DNA of 64,000 nucleotides from Oceanibaculum pacificum (GTDB taxonomy: Bacteria; Pseudomonadota; Alphaproteobacteria; Oceanibaculales; Oceanibaculaceae): contig NZ_LPXN01000001.1 of the NCBI RefSeq assembly GCF_001618175.1, positions 121,613-185,612 on the forward strand, read 5' to 3'. The notes under the pieces are model-generated. The model was not told where the DNA came from and searched no databases. It saw nothing but the letters and a program-made list of their open reading frames with translations. The stretch's first letter is position 1. Every line of letters starts with the position of its first letter. Positions 51,912 through 59,590 of the stretch are shown here, in pieces. Made by a program: the position numbers and the translations under genes.

Positions 51912-53933
51912 TCACAAGGCGCGGGCCACTTCCTCCACTTCGAAGCATTCGATGACATCGCCGCTGCGAATGTCCTCGTAATTCTCGAACGCCATGCCGC
52001 ATTCATAGCCGTTATTGACCTCGCGCACTTCGTCCTTGAAGCGGCGCAGGGTCTTCAGCGTGCCCTCATGGACCACGACATTGTCGCGCAGCAGGCGGAC
52101 CTTGGCGCCGCGCTTCACGGTGCCTTCGGTGACCATGCAGCCGGCGACCTTGCCGACCTTGGTGATGTTGAAGACCTCGCGGATTTCGGCATTGCCGATA
52201 TGGGTCTCGCGCACCACCGGCGAGAGCATGCCGCTGAGCAGCGCCTTCACGTCGTCGACCACATTGTAGATAATCGAGTAGTAGCGCACCTCGACCCCGT
52301 CGCGGCGCGCCATCTCGCGGGCCTGCGGGTTGGCGCGGACGTTGAAGCCGATCATCAGCGCGTTCGACGCCTTGGCCAGAGTCACATCGCTTTCGTTGAA
52401 GCCGCCGACGCCGGCCTGCAGCACGCGCACGGCCACCTCGTCGGTCTCCAGCTTCTCCAGGCTGGCACGGATCGCCTCGGTCGAGCCCTGCACGTCGGAC
52501 TTGATGATGACGGCCAGCTCCTTCTTGGCGCCCTCGGCAAGCTGGGTGAACATCTGTTCCAGCGTGCCCCGGCCCGAGGTCGCCGCATTCTGCTGGCGCA
52601 CCTTGGCCTGGCGGTACTCGGCGATGTCCCGGGCCTGGTTCTCATTGTCGACGACGATGAACTCGTCGCCGGCCTGCGGCGTGCCGTTCAGGCCCAGCAC
52701 CTCGACCGGCTGCGCCGGGCCGGCGCTGTCGATCGGCTGGCCCTTATCATCGAGCAGCGCGCGGACGCGGCCGGATTCGGCGCCGGCGACGAACACGTCG
52801 CCGACATTCAGCGTGCCGCGCTGGATCAGCACGGTGGCGACGGAACCGCGGCCGCGCTCAACCTTGGCTTCCACGATGGTGCCTTCGGCCTGGCGTTCCG
52901 GATTGGCCTTCAGGTCGAGAATTTCGGCCTGCAGGAGAATGGCCTCCTCCAGCTTGTCGAGATTCTCACCAGTCTTGGCCGAGACGTCGATGCACAATAT
53001 GTCGCCGCCCAGCTCCTCGACGACCAACTCGTGCTGCAGCAATTCCTGGCGCACGCGCTGGGAATTGGCGCCCGGCTTGTCGATCTTGTTGACCGCAACG
53101 ATGATCGGCACCTTCGCCGCCTTGGCGTGGGTGATCGCCTCGACCGTCTGCGCCATGATGCCGTCATCGGCGGCGACGACCAGCACGACCAGGTCGGTCA
53201 CGTTGGCGCCCCGGGCGCGCATCGCGGTGAAGGCCTCATGGCCCGGCGTATCGAGGAAGGTGATCTTCTGGCCCGAAGGCAGGTTCACCTGATAAGCGCC
53301 GATATGCTGGGTGATGCCACCGGCCTCCCGGGCCGCCACATCGGTCTTGCGCAGGGCGTCCAGCAGCGAGGTCTTGCCGTGATCGACATGGCCCATGATG
53401 GTGACGACCGGCGGACGCGACTGCAGCGTCTCGCCCACATCGGCGGCGCGGCGGATCGAGAATTCCACGTCGGATTCCGACACGCGCTTCACATTATGGC
53501 CGAACTCGCCCACCAGCAGCTCCGCCGTGTCGGCGTCGATCGGCTGGTTGATGGTCGCCATCACGCCCATGCGCATCAGCGCCTTGATGACGTCGGTGCC
53601 GCGCTCGGCCATACGATTGGCCAGTTCCTGCACGGTGATCGTCTCGGGGATGGTGACGTCGCGTACCACTTTGTGCCGCTCCTGGGCAGCACCCATCTGG
53701 CGCTGCTTTTCGCGTTCGCGCTGGCGTCGCACGGAGGCCAGGGAGCGCTGCCGCTCGCTGTCGTCCAACGCCTCGTTGATATTGACCTTGCCACCACGGC
53801 GACGCGGCTCGCCACGCCGGGCGGCGGGCGCTGCGCGGCGCACTTCGGGCTTGGCGCCACCGGCGCCGCCACCGCTGCGGCGGCGGCGACCGCCATCGTC
53901 GTCTTCTTCCGGCGCGGCAACGACATCGACCAT
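51912..53933 (-). CDS. infB: Translation initiation factor IF-2, N-terminally cut by an island
   Basis: 673 residues from the first ATG left in frame. The second IF2_N domain (about 93-145), GTPase G1 '[14 protein letters not shown]' (181-194), '[16 protein letters not shown]' and 'NKIDKP' are intact, as are the later beta-barrel and fMet-tRNA-binding domains. The frame stays open and compositionally IF2-like (Ala/Arg-rich: '[20 protein letters not shown]') up to about 54062. Island sequence then begins and a stop appears at 54099. Alphaproteobacterial IF2 is usually 850 residues or more, so roughly 150-250 N-terminal residues are missing. The product may still act like the short IF2 forms known in E. 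coli. Usual upstream partners ylxR, nusA and rimP are absent. Confidence 0.85.
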   Translation of the reverse strand: MVDVVAAPEEDDDGGRRRRSGGGAGGAKPEVRRAAPAARRGEPRRRGGKVNINEALDDSERQRSLASVRRQREREKQRQMGAAQERHKVVRDVTIPETITVQELANRMAERGTDVIKALMRMGVMATINQPIDADTAELLVGEFGHNVKRVSESDVEFSIRRAADVGETLQSRPPVVTIMGHVDHGKTSLLDALRKTDVAAREAGGITQHIGAYQVNLPSGQKITFLDTPGHEAFTAMRARGANVTDLVVLVVAADDGIMAQTVEAITHAKAAKVPIIVAVNKIDKPGANSQRVRQELLQHELVVEELGGDILCIDVSAKTGENLDKLEEAILLQAEILDLKANPERQAEGTIVEAKVERGRGSVATVLIQRGTLNVGDVFVAGAESGRVRALLDDKGQPIDSAGPAQPVEVLGLNGTPQAGDEFIVVDNENQARDIAEYRQAKVRQQNAATSGRGTLEQMFTQLAEGAKKELAVIIKSDVQGSTEAIRASLEKLETDEVAVRVLQAGVGGFNESDVTLAKASNALMIGFNVRANPQAREMARRDGVEVRYYSIIYNVVDDVKALLSGMLSPVVRETHIGNAEIREVFNITKVGKVAGCMVTEGTVKRGAKVRLLRDNVVVHEGTLKTLRRFKDEVREVNNGYECGMAFENYEDIRSGDVIECFEVEEVARAL

Positions 53934-54062
53934 CTTCGCCGCGGCACGCGCGCCGGCATCGTCCGCCGTGCGGGTGCCGGCCGGACGCGCCTGCTGGCTG
54001 GCCGGACGCGCGGCGGCCTCGGCGGCCTTGCGCGCGAGATGATGGCCAGCGACATAGGGGCG

Positions 54063-54077
54063 CCCGCATGACCTGCG
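54063..54077 (+). repeat. Left direct repeat of the island (putative att site)
   Basis: CCCGCATGACCTGCG matches CCCGCATAACCTGCG at 59315-59329 in 14 of 15 positions. It falls precisely where the infB reading frame loses IF2 character and contains the first possible ATG of the next gene. Confidence 0.5.
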
Positions 54078-54475
54078 GCACCTCCAGCCCCGATACGATC
54101 ACCCTCCACATTCCGTTCCGCATCGTAAAGCGTGGCGGTCGGAAAGAAATGCATTTGCCTCAAGGTGCATCAGAACTCCCAAGGACAGACAGCACACTCG
54201 TCAAGGCGCTGGTCCGTGCCTTCCGCTGGAAGCGGATGCTAGAGGCGGGCGAATTCGCGACCATCACCGAACTGGCTGAGAGCGAGGGCATTGCCCAGTC
54301 CTACATGACCCGCGTCCTGCGCTTGACGCTTCTGGCACCGGATCTCGTCGAGGCGATCCTAGACGGGAAGCACAGGGCAGAGGTGACGCTCGCGCAGGTG
54401 CTGGAGACGTTTCCTGTGGAGTGGTGGAGTCAGCGCCTCGAAACCCCGCTTTCCGACCAGCCCGAAGCCCTGTAG
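54068..54475 (+). CDS. Recombinase-associated small protein, recombinase missing
   Basis: Up to 135 residues: '[23 protein letters not shown]' followed by '[60 protein letters not shown]'. The second part looks like a helix-turn-helix. Proteins of this type are, to my knowledge, encoded directly after large serine recombinases in alphaproteobacterial integrated elements. Here the gene begins right at the island edge, inside the direct repeat, and no recombinase precedes it, so its natural 5' partner has been lost and the first few residues may come from the junction. Confidence 0.7.
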   Translation: MTCGTSSPDTITLHIPFRIVKRGGRKEMHLPQGASELPRTDSTLVKALVRAFRWKRMLEAGEFATITELAESEGIAQSYMTRVLRLTLLAPDLVEAILDGKHRAEVTLAQVLETFPVEWWSQRLETPLSDQPEAL

Positions 54476-54518
54476 ACACAGTAGCTGGAACGCCGCTGCC
54501 ACCGGAGGTACGCCCCAG

Positions 54519-54683
54519 ATGACGGTCGGCAACAGGCATTGGAGAGCCCACGTGGTTCAGCATCTAGAGCACGAAGCGCTAGCTTGGCGAACCTTGGATC
54601 CATATCTGGCCTATCGGCTTGATAGAAAAACTACATACGGTATGCTTCCAGAAACGCCGCGACTACAAAGGACGACTTCTTGA
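54519..54683 (+). CDS. Small ORF translationally coupled to the methyltransferase
   Basis: 54 residues, starting 'MTVGNRHWRAHVVQHLEHE' and continuing 'WRTLDPYLAYRLDRKTTYG'. A GGAGG site lies 10 bases before the ATG, and its TGA overlaps the methyltransferase ATG (TGATG), a classical coupling arrangement. No family is recognised. It could be a leader or regulatory peptide, or a chance frame; the ribosome site and the overlap are the only support. Confidence 0.35.
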   Translation: MTVGNRHWRAHVVQHLEHEALAWRTLDPYLAYRLDRKTTYGMLPETPRLQRTTS

Positions 54684-56011
54684 TGCTTAAGAAATTCAAC
54701 AATGTCGCGGTGGAAGCGGGTCCAGAAAAAATTGAACTCATTGATGGCGGAGATAAAGCGCTGCTTCCGGATATTAAGCCAACAACCCCCGTAAGCTCAT
54801 TCGATCGCACGCTCTTTGCGGACAGTGACTTTGATTTCGCAATCGAGGATGTTGCCCCTGTCGTTGGGTTCTCTCGAACATTCATCAACAAGGTGGTGGG
54901 ACGGAAGCAACGCCTCGACGCTTCCGACGTTGTCAAGCTTCTAGACCAAGATGCATTCAGCGAAACATTCGTCCCGCGCAGCAAGATCATTCAATATCTG
55001 ACAAGAAACAGATACCAAATGACCAGCGAAAAAAAACTGGATATCACAAATGAATTCGTCCTACTCAAGGGCGATGCTATTGAAATTTTACGTTCACTAC
55101 CATCCTCTTCAATTCAATGTGTTGTAACATCAACACCATATTGGGGTTTGAGACTTTACGACACACCCGTTGCGAGCAATTGGGCCGATGATGACCGGTG
55201 TTCATACGGCCATGAGCAAACTCCTGAGGGCTTCATCCGTCACACGACTGAAATTCTGTATGAAATCCTCCGGGTTCTGAAGCACGACGGTTCAGTCTGG
55301 TGGAATGTGATGGACTCCTTCAACACCCGAACTCAAATCAGAGGCAACGCAGTCGAAGCTCTGCGAGCGATGCAGGGTAATGATAAGAGGAAGTGGAGCG
55401 AGCATGATTGCCGCCGCTACAGCGCGGGGCATGCTTACCTCAAGGATGGGGAGCAATGCCTAATTCCAAGCAGGATTGCGGAGCGCGCATCGCGCATGGG
55501 ATTCTTCGTAAAGTCTATGGTTACGTGGGCTAAAACAGCGACTCTCCCGGAGCCCCAAAATTCACGAGTAAGTCGAAATCTTGAATACGTCATTCATCTG
55601 TCTAAGGTCCGGACTCCGAAATTCAACAAGGAAATATACCGACGCCTTCCAGCGGCCCTTGGTGGCAGAAATAACGGATGGGAGACGGATAAACTCTCGG
55701 ATGTTTGGACGTTGCCAACCTCTAGCGGACGAGATGGCCACGGTGCGCAGTTTCCCGTCGCGCTGCCAGGAAGATGTTTGGCGCTAACGACTGATAAAGA
55801 CGACCTCGTCTTGGACCCATTTGTCGGCGCAGGAAATAGCGGCGTAGCAGCTCTTGCACTTGGGCGACGCTTTATTGGAATAGACGTTTCCGAAAAGTAT
55901 CTCGAGACTGCGCGCAAGAAACTGAATGCAGCGACAACCGATCGGAGAGAGGTTCCGCTTTCCGATTTGCCGACTCTCGTGGAGAATACTTCTCCCGATC
56001 CGTTGGAATGA
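54683..56011 (+). CDS. Beta-class DNA methyltransferase (N4-cytosine or N6-adenine)
   Basis: 442 residues. Catalytic motif IV precedes SAM-binding motif I, the beta-class order: 'CVVTSTPYWGLRLYD' at about 150 and 'VLDPFVGAGNSGVAALALGRRFIGIDVSEKY' at about 377-407. The context 'GDAIEILRSLPSSSIQCVVTS.PYWGLR' strongly resembles N4-cytosine enzymes. The usual SPPYW or DPPYW is STPYW here, a proline-to-threonine change in the active motif. The first 115 residues form a separate region ('VAPVVGFSRTFINKVVGRKQRLDASDVVKLL') that looks helix-turn-helix-like. Convergent with the nuclease gene, 7 bases apart. It presumably protects host DNA. Confidence 0.85.
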   Translation: MLKKFNNVAVEAGPEKIELIDGGDKALLPDIKPTTPVSSFDRTLFADSDFDFAIEDVAPVVGFSRTFINKVVGRKQRLDASDVVKLLDQDAFSETFVPRSKIIQYLTRNRYQMTSEKKLDITNEFVLLKGDAIEILRSLPSSSIQCVVTSTPYWGLRLYDTPVASNWADDDRCSYGHEQTPEGFIRHTTEILYEILRVLKHDGSVWWNVMDSFNTRTQIRGNAVEALRAMQGNDKRKWSEHDCRRYSAGHAYLKDGEQCLIPSRIAERASRMGFFVKSMVTWAKTATLPEPQNSRVSRNLEYVIHLSKVRTPKFNKEIYRRLPAALGGRNNGWETDKLSDVWTLPTSSGRDGHGAQFPVALPGRCLALTTDKDDLVLDPFVGAGNSGVAALALGRRFIGIDVSEKYLETARKKLNAATTDRREVPLSDLPTLVENTSPDPLE

Positions 56012-56018
56012 GAAGTCG

Positions 56019-57299
56019 TTACTCTTCCCAAGCAGTCACGATCGCTTCTAGTCTACCCGCAAATGCCTGAGCACACAGCTCACTCGCTGCAGAAGGGTCA
56101 GCAACGGCAAAGCGCCCACTCCAGGATCGAGGCCTTGCAACGACCTCTTCCGGTCCGACAACGATATGAAGCCTTCTCGCTCCGCCTTGGGGCGGAAACT
56201 CGACCTCATATGCAAAGCACTGGGTCACCCCAGTCGACACATAAGAGGAGTTCAGTGAATATTTGCATTCGAAGATTAATTCGGTTCGTTTGCCCGCCAC
56301 AGTCTGCTCAATCCAGAGGTCGGGCCGCAGAGGAGCTCCCTCCAAATCTCGCGTAACGGATCGGTAAGGTGATGCAACGCTACGGTACTCTCGCGGAACT
56401 GTCTGATAGAAGGCGTGCCATTCACCTTGTTTGGCATCGAGGCTCAGCGAGGGACGCCCTCCATGTGCCGCAGCGAAGGGAGCCTTCGAAGTCCACACTT
56501 GCTCGCTCGCAGTCTCTTTCAGTCGAGATGAAATAGTGCCAAGCGTACCAAGTTCGAAAAGCTGGTGCGCAAATTCGGGGAGGATTGGTCTTAGCGCGAG
56601 CAACTGAGCCGACGCACTTCCGGTCCAAAGCCCCATCAGGATTTCCGCTATCTTGGCAAGTACGAGCCAAACACCCCCCGCCTGGCGACATGCATCTCGA
56701 TCGTACTCTGACAGTCCGTCAAGCTCGTCTGCGGCAGTGGCGACTTCCGGAAGTTCGAGCGCGGACGAGAAACGTTGCCGCATAGCAGGCTCAAGTGTGC
56801 GCCGGCCAAACTGAGCCCAAATTAGGGATTCGGCCCGTGCGATGGATGTCGCCGTCCACTTCAGTAATCGCGTAAAGCTTGTGTCATGCGTGTAAACGGG
56901 CCGCTTCTCGATATAGCTTTCAGACGGATATCTGCCGAAGACCGCGATCGTCGCTTGCCAATCAGTGTGAGCTGACGGTGCATCTACATAATCTACCGCA
57001 CGCTGCGTCTGTTGGCCAATGAGGTCCAGCCATTCACCAGCATGTCTCGGAAGATGTCTCCCTAAAGTGGTTTGAATATGCAGTAAAGCCACCTCGACCA
57101 TCCTCGCGCGGACGACTTCCGGTGCCCAATCCCTTGCGATCTCAAGCTCATCAGGCCGGAACCAATCGTAAAGTGAGCCAGCACCTGCCCAATGAGAGGA
57201 AAGAGCCGATACCCCTTTCCAAGGAATAGAGGCGGAAGCACCCTCAAAGGCTGGCGGCTTCACTGGCGAGGTCATGTCCGAAAATACCGCCGAGACCAT
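56019..57299 (-). CDS. PD-(D/E)XK nuclease-like protein, probable McrC-type partner
   Basis: 426 residues, not assignable to a named family by eye. The C-terminal third has a nuclease signature: 'LRPDLWIEQ' (Asp327), 16 residues later 'ELIFECKYS' (Glu344, Lys346), then 'TQCFAYEVEF' with the QxxxY pattern (Gln360, Tyr364) of RecB-like nucleases. The N-terminal 300 residues are mostly helical and unfamiliar. The gene overlaps the 3' end of the AAA+ gene by 56 bases (32 if the ATG at 57275 is used), the arrangement seen in mcrB-mcrC pairs. It probably supplies the cleavage activity. Confidence 0.65.
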   Translation of the reverse strand: MVSAVFSDMTSPVKPPAFEGASASIPWKGVSALSSHWAGAGSLYDWFRPDELEIARDWAPEVVRARMVEVALLHIQTTLGRHLPRHAGEWLDLIGQQTQRAVDYVDAPSAHTDWQATIAVFGRYPSESYIEKRPVYTHDTSFTRLLKWTATSIARAESLIWAQFGRRTLEPAMRQRFSSALELPEVATAADELDGLSEYDRDACRQAGGVWLVLAKIAEILMGLWTGSASAQLLALRPILPEFAHQLFELGTLGTISSRLKETASEQVWTSKAPFAAAHGGRPSLSLDAKQGEWHAFYQTVPREYRSVASPYRSVTRDLEGAPLRPDLWIEQTVAGKRTELIFECKYSLNSSYVSTGVTQCFAYEVEFPPQGGARRLHIVVGPEEVVARPRSWSGRFAVADPSAASELCAQAFAGRLEAIVTAWEE

Positions 57300-58917
57300 C
57301 GAAGAAGTCCTCCCTTTTCTCTGGGTCCAATCGCATCAATTGTTGACCCATGTAGAGGATATAGGCGTCTTGCAGCAGCTGTTTCTCATCTGCCGTGGCT
57401 GTAGTATCCGCCGATGCCTCTGCCTCTCGCGAGACATACCGAGCCATGTCCAAGAAAGGAGCTGGCCCGATAGAAAGGGCATCAAGGTGTAGCGCATAAG
57501 CGGCCGAGAGAAGTTTTGCGACGGGCGCACGAAGTTTCGTGATTTTCGCAATCAGGCCTTCGAAGGCTGCCACATCAATTGGTGGCACGGGAACGAGCGC
57601 CCATCTCCGAAGCAAGGCTGATCCCATTGGGAATACCCGCCCTCGGTCAACGTTGTTGTAGGTGCCGAGCAATCGCCAATCGGAACCAACATAATACACG
57701 CGCTGTTCATTATCCTCCTTCACACCGCTCTTCTCACCCTTGGCCCACATTAAGACCATTGACTTCGGCGCTTCTGCGCCTTCGCCTTTACCAAGATGCG
57801 TAGGTCCTAAATCAACGCTTTGGCCGGCAAGGAAGGTAAGAACCGGCCCAAGAACTCGGTCGAGATCGGCGCGGTTCATCTCGTCGATCCAGAACAGCTG
57901 GTTATCGCGGATTGCCCGGAGAAGATAGCCCTCGCGAAATGCGAGGCGCCCGTCTTCTTGGGGATAGTAACCGCCAATCAGCGTGCGAGCCGTCCAGTCG
58001 ATTTCCGCAGTGTAGCACACGTAGTTTGGCGAGTTGTCTAACCCGAGCAAGGAGGGATCCGTGACGGCTTCTTCTAGCAGCTCAGCCCAAAGCCGTGACT
58101 TCGCAGTACCCGGCGCGCCCACCAGCGCCACAGCTTTGGAAGATGCAACTGCCCTACAAATCCGGCGGCGTACATCACCGCTGATGACCAAATCGACTTC
58201 ACTCGAAGCAGCCATTGGAACCAGCTCTTTCGCTGCTCTAGCCGTAGTAGCATGGCTAGTGCTCTGAGAGCGCGGTTGAAGATCCGGGGGCAGAGATGCC
58301 AAGCTCTCATCATACTTTTGCTCAGAGAATGAAAAGCCGAGAGCATCCTTTTTGAAGAGCGCGCTCACCTCTTTGTCGGACAACTTGAATACCGACTTGA
58401 ACCGATCGATGACATCCTTGTCAGTCACCCCATCGTCAAACGGCTCCCCCCTAAGCAGAAAAGCAGCCGCTGCCTTCAATGGGATCTTGTCTCCCAGCAG
58501 TTCAGCGATTTTTTCTGCAGCGTCATCAGGAATGCGAATCGAGAAGTGTCCATCGGTCGGGGTCACTTCTAAGAGGGAGTTCAAATTTCGTCCTTCGTAC
58601 AAATGGGTGTACGTGCCACGGCGCTCATACCCAGGGGCCAGGAACTCGATCGCACCCTCTCGCTGGCCGAATGGATTGACGTCGGGCAGCGGCGTTCCTG
58701 GAAGAATCCGGAAGAAGCGCTTTAGCTCCGGTTCGACACTATCGCTTCCATTCGAAAATAGCTCGAATGCATCCCCCTTGGATGGCTCCTTTGCCTTCAG
58801 CATAAGATAACCCATCGCGGCGGTGCGGCCGGAACGTTTGAACGACTGTGATGCGAGAGACCGCAGGCCGCCGACGACGGTCTCGTGGCTTAGATAGTTC
58901 TTTCGACCTGAGCTCAT
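57244..58917 (-). CDS. McrB-like AAA+ ATPase/GTPase
   Basis: 557 residues. Motor motifs: Walker A 'GAPGTAKS' (267-274), Walker B 'LFWIDEMNRAD' (341-351), sensor 1 'LLGTYNNVDRG' (416-426) and arginine finger 'LLRRWALVPV' (435-444). 'DEMNRAD' and 'GTYNNVDRG' are close to the McrB hallmarks DEINRAN and GTMNTADRS. The NTAD segment that sets GTP preference in McrB reads NNVD, so the nucleotide is uncertain. Residues 1-230 form a distinct N-terminal region that may read DNA, as in McrB or LlaJI R1. The downstream nuclease is encoded in the same transcript. Confidence 0.8.
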   Translation of the reverse strand: MSSGRKNYLSHETVVGGLRSLASQSFKRSGRTAAMGYLMLKAKEPSKGDAFELFSNGSDSVEPELKRFFRILPGTPLPDVNPFGQREGAIEFLAPGYERRGTYTHLYEGRNLNSLLEVTPTDGHFSIRIPDDAAEKIAELLGDKIPLKAAAAFLLRGEPFDDGVTDKDVIDRFKSVFKLSDKEVSALFKKDALGFSFSEQKYDESLASLPPDLQPRSQSTSHATTARAAKELVPMAASSEVDLVISGDVRRRICRAVASSKAVALVGAPGTAKSRLWAELLEEAVTDPSLLGLDNSPNYVCYTAEIDWTARTLIGGYYPQEDGRLAFREGYLLRAIRDNQLFWIDEMNRADLDRVLGPVLTFLAGQSVDLGPTHLGKGEGAEAPKSMVLMWAKGEKSGVKEDNEQRVYYVGSDWRLLGTYNNVDRGRVFPMGSALLRRWALVPVPPIDVAAFEGLIAKITKLRAPVAKLLSAAYALHLDALSIGPAPFLDMARYVSREAEASADTTATADEKQLLQDAYILYMGQQLMRLDPEKREDFFDGLGGIFGHDLASEAASL

Positions 58918-58979
58918 TGCATGCTCCTAAGAAACTTTGACTGCCGGCCTTCTCTCACGGAAAGATAAGCATGTCAATC

Positions 58980-59034
58980 CCACGATAGTCGCAGAAAAAT
59001 TATAGCACCAACGATTGTCGCGCAGTTGTCGTGG
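58980..59034. promoter_or_regulatory. Repeat-rich control region of the AAA+/nuclease operon
   Basis: An extended -10 (minus strand TGCTATAAT, 58999-59007) would start transcription about 75 bases before the AAA+ gene. It is flanked by an 11-bp direct repeat with one mismatch, ACGATAGTCGC (58982-58992) and ACGATTGTCGC (59011-59021), two TTGTCG copies 11 bp apart (59015 and 59026), and inverted CCACGA / TCGTGG at the outer ends (58980 and 59029). The pattern suggests repressor control, as common in restriction operons. Confidence 0.5.
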
Positions 59035-59042
59035 AGATATAG

Positions 59043-59267
59043 ATGAGCCAGCCTTGGGATGCGTCGCACGGGATTTTTCCATGCAGGGTAGTGGCTTGGC
59101 TTGAATCGCTCAGCGATAACCACCGTTCGAATACGGTCACGTTATGGACCACCCGGGACCAGCTTCGAAGCGCTTGGGTTCCAAAGAGAAGCTCTAGAGT
59201 TTTCATGGCTCTAGCAGCTGTTCACCAAATCGGCGCAGTCATGAGGTCCGGAGAATATCGACCATGA
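59043..59267 (+). CDS. Small ORF divergent from the AAA+ operon
   Basis: 74 residues, starting 'MSQPWDASHGIFPCRVVAWL' with 'WTTRDQLRSAWVPKRSSRVFMAL' further on. A GGAG site lies 6 bases before the ATG. It is divergent from the AAA+ gene across the repeat-rich control region, the position expected for a local regulator, but no helix-turn-helix or family is recognisable. It may be a chance frame; an antisense frame of similar size overlaps it. Confidence 0.3.
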   Translation: MSQPWDASHGIFPCRVVAWLESLSDNHRSNTVTLWTTRDQLRSAWVPKRSSRVFMALAAVHQIGAVMRSGEYRP

Positions 59268-59314
59268 GAGACCGCTTCCGGGACTGCCGCCGGCCTAGCC
59301 AGTGCTCAGCCTCT

Positions 59315-59329
59315 CCCGCATAACCTGCG
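59315..59329 (+). repeat. Right direct repeat of the island (putative att site)
   Basis: CCCGCATAACCTGCG, 14/15 identical to 54063-54077. It ends 8 bases before the tRNA-Ser terminator. Confidence 0.5.
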
Positions 59330-59336
59330 AGAACAA

Positions 59337-59361
59337 CGAAAAAATCCGGCCGGAGCCGGAT
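59337..59361 (-). terminator. Terminator of tRNA-Ser
   Basis: Minus-strand ATCCGGC-TCCG-GCCGGAT (7-bp stem) followed by seven T residues, 26 bases after the tRNA end. Confidence 0.85.
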
Positions 59362-59387
59362 CGATAGAAGTATTCTTGAAGGTAAAT

Positions 59388-59479
59388 TGGCGGAGGGGAT
59401 GGGATTCGAACCCACGATACAGTTTAACCTGTATAACGGTTTAGCAAACCGTCGCCTTCAGCCACTCGGCCACCCCTCC
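59388..59479 (-). tRNA. tRNA-Ser(GCU)
   Basis: 92 bases including encoded CCA. Acceptor stem GGAGGGG/CCCCTCC, anticodon arm ACGGT-TTGCTAA-ACCGT with anticodon GCT (plus-strand AGC at 59443-59445), a long variable arm ('TATACAGGTTAAACTGTA') typical of class II tRNAs, and the T-loop GGTTCGAATCC. It decodes AGC/AGU serine codons. Confidence 0.95.
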
Positions 59480-59590
59480 GCCGTGAGCGGCTTACGTTCA
59501 CGACGTATGCGGACGCTTCTTCTAGTAGGCCGCCCCCATCCCTGTCAACGAGAGATGGGGGCGGGCGCGTCGCCAAACCGAAATAAACCT

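Larger units (their letters stand above)
54063..59329. mobile_element. Putative genomic island carrying a restriction-modification-like locus
   Basis: About 5.3 kb bounded by a 15-bp imperfect direct repeat. It interrupts infB on the left and stops just before the terminator of tRNA-Ser on the right. From 54.5 to 59.3 kb the DNA is visibly richer in A+T than both flanks and its genes have no housekeeping relatives. Content: recombinase-associated gene, small ORF, DNA methyltransferase, PD-(D/E)XK nuclease, McrB-like AAA+ protein and a control region. No integrase, recombinase or transposase gene is present, so the element is probably immobile or a deletion remnant. Confidence 0.6.

Noticed and set aside
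52068..54071. 667-codon plus-strand frame over infB
   Set aside because: Antisense shadow of a conserved gene in G+C-rich DNA; no ribosome site or domain.
59388..59413. Integration of the island into the 3' end of tRNA-Ser
   Set aside because: No copy of the tRNA 3' end is seen at the infB side, and the tRNA and its own terminator are intact outside the right direct repeat.
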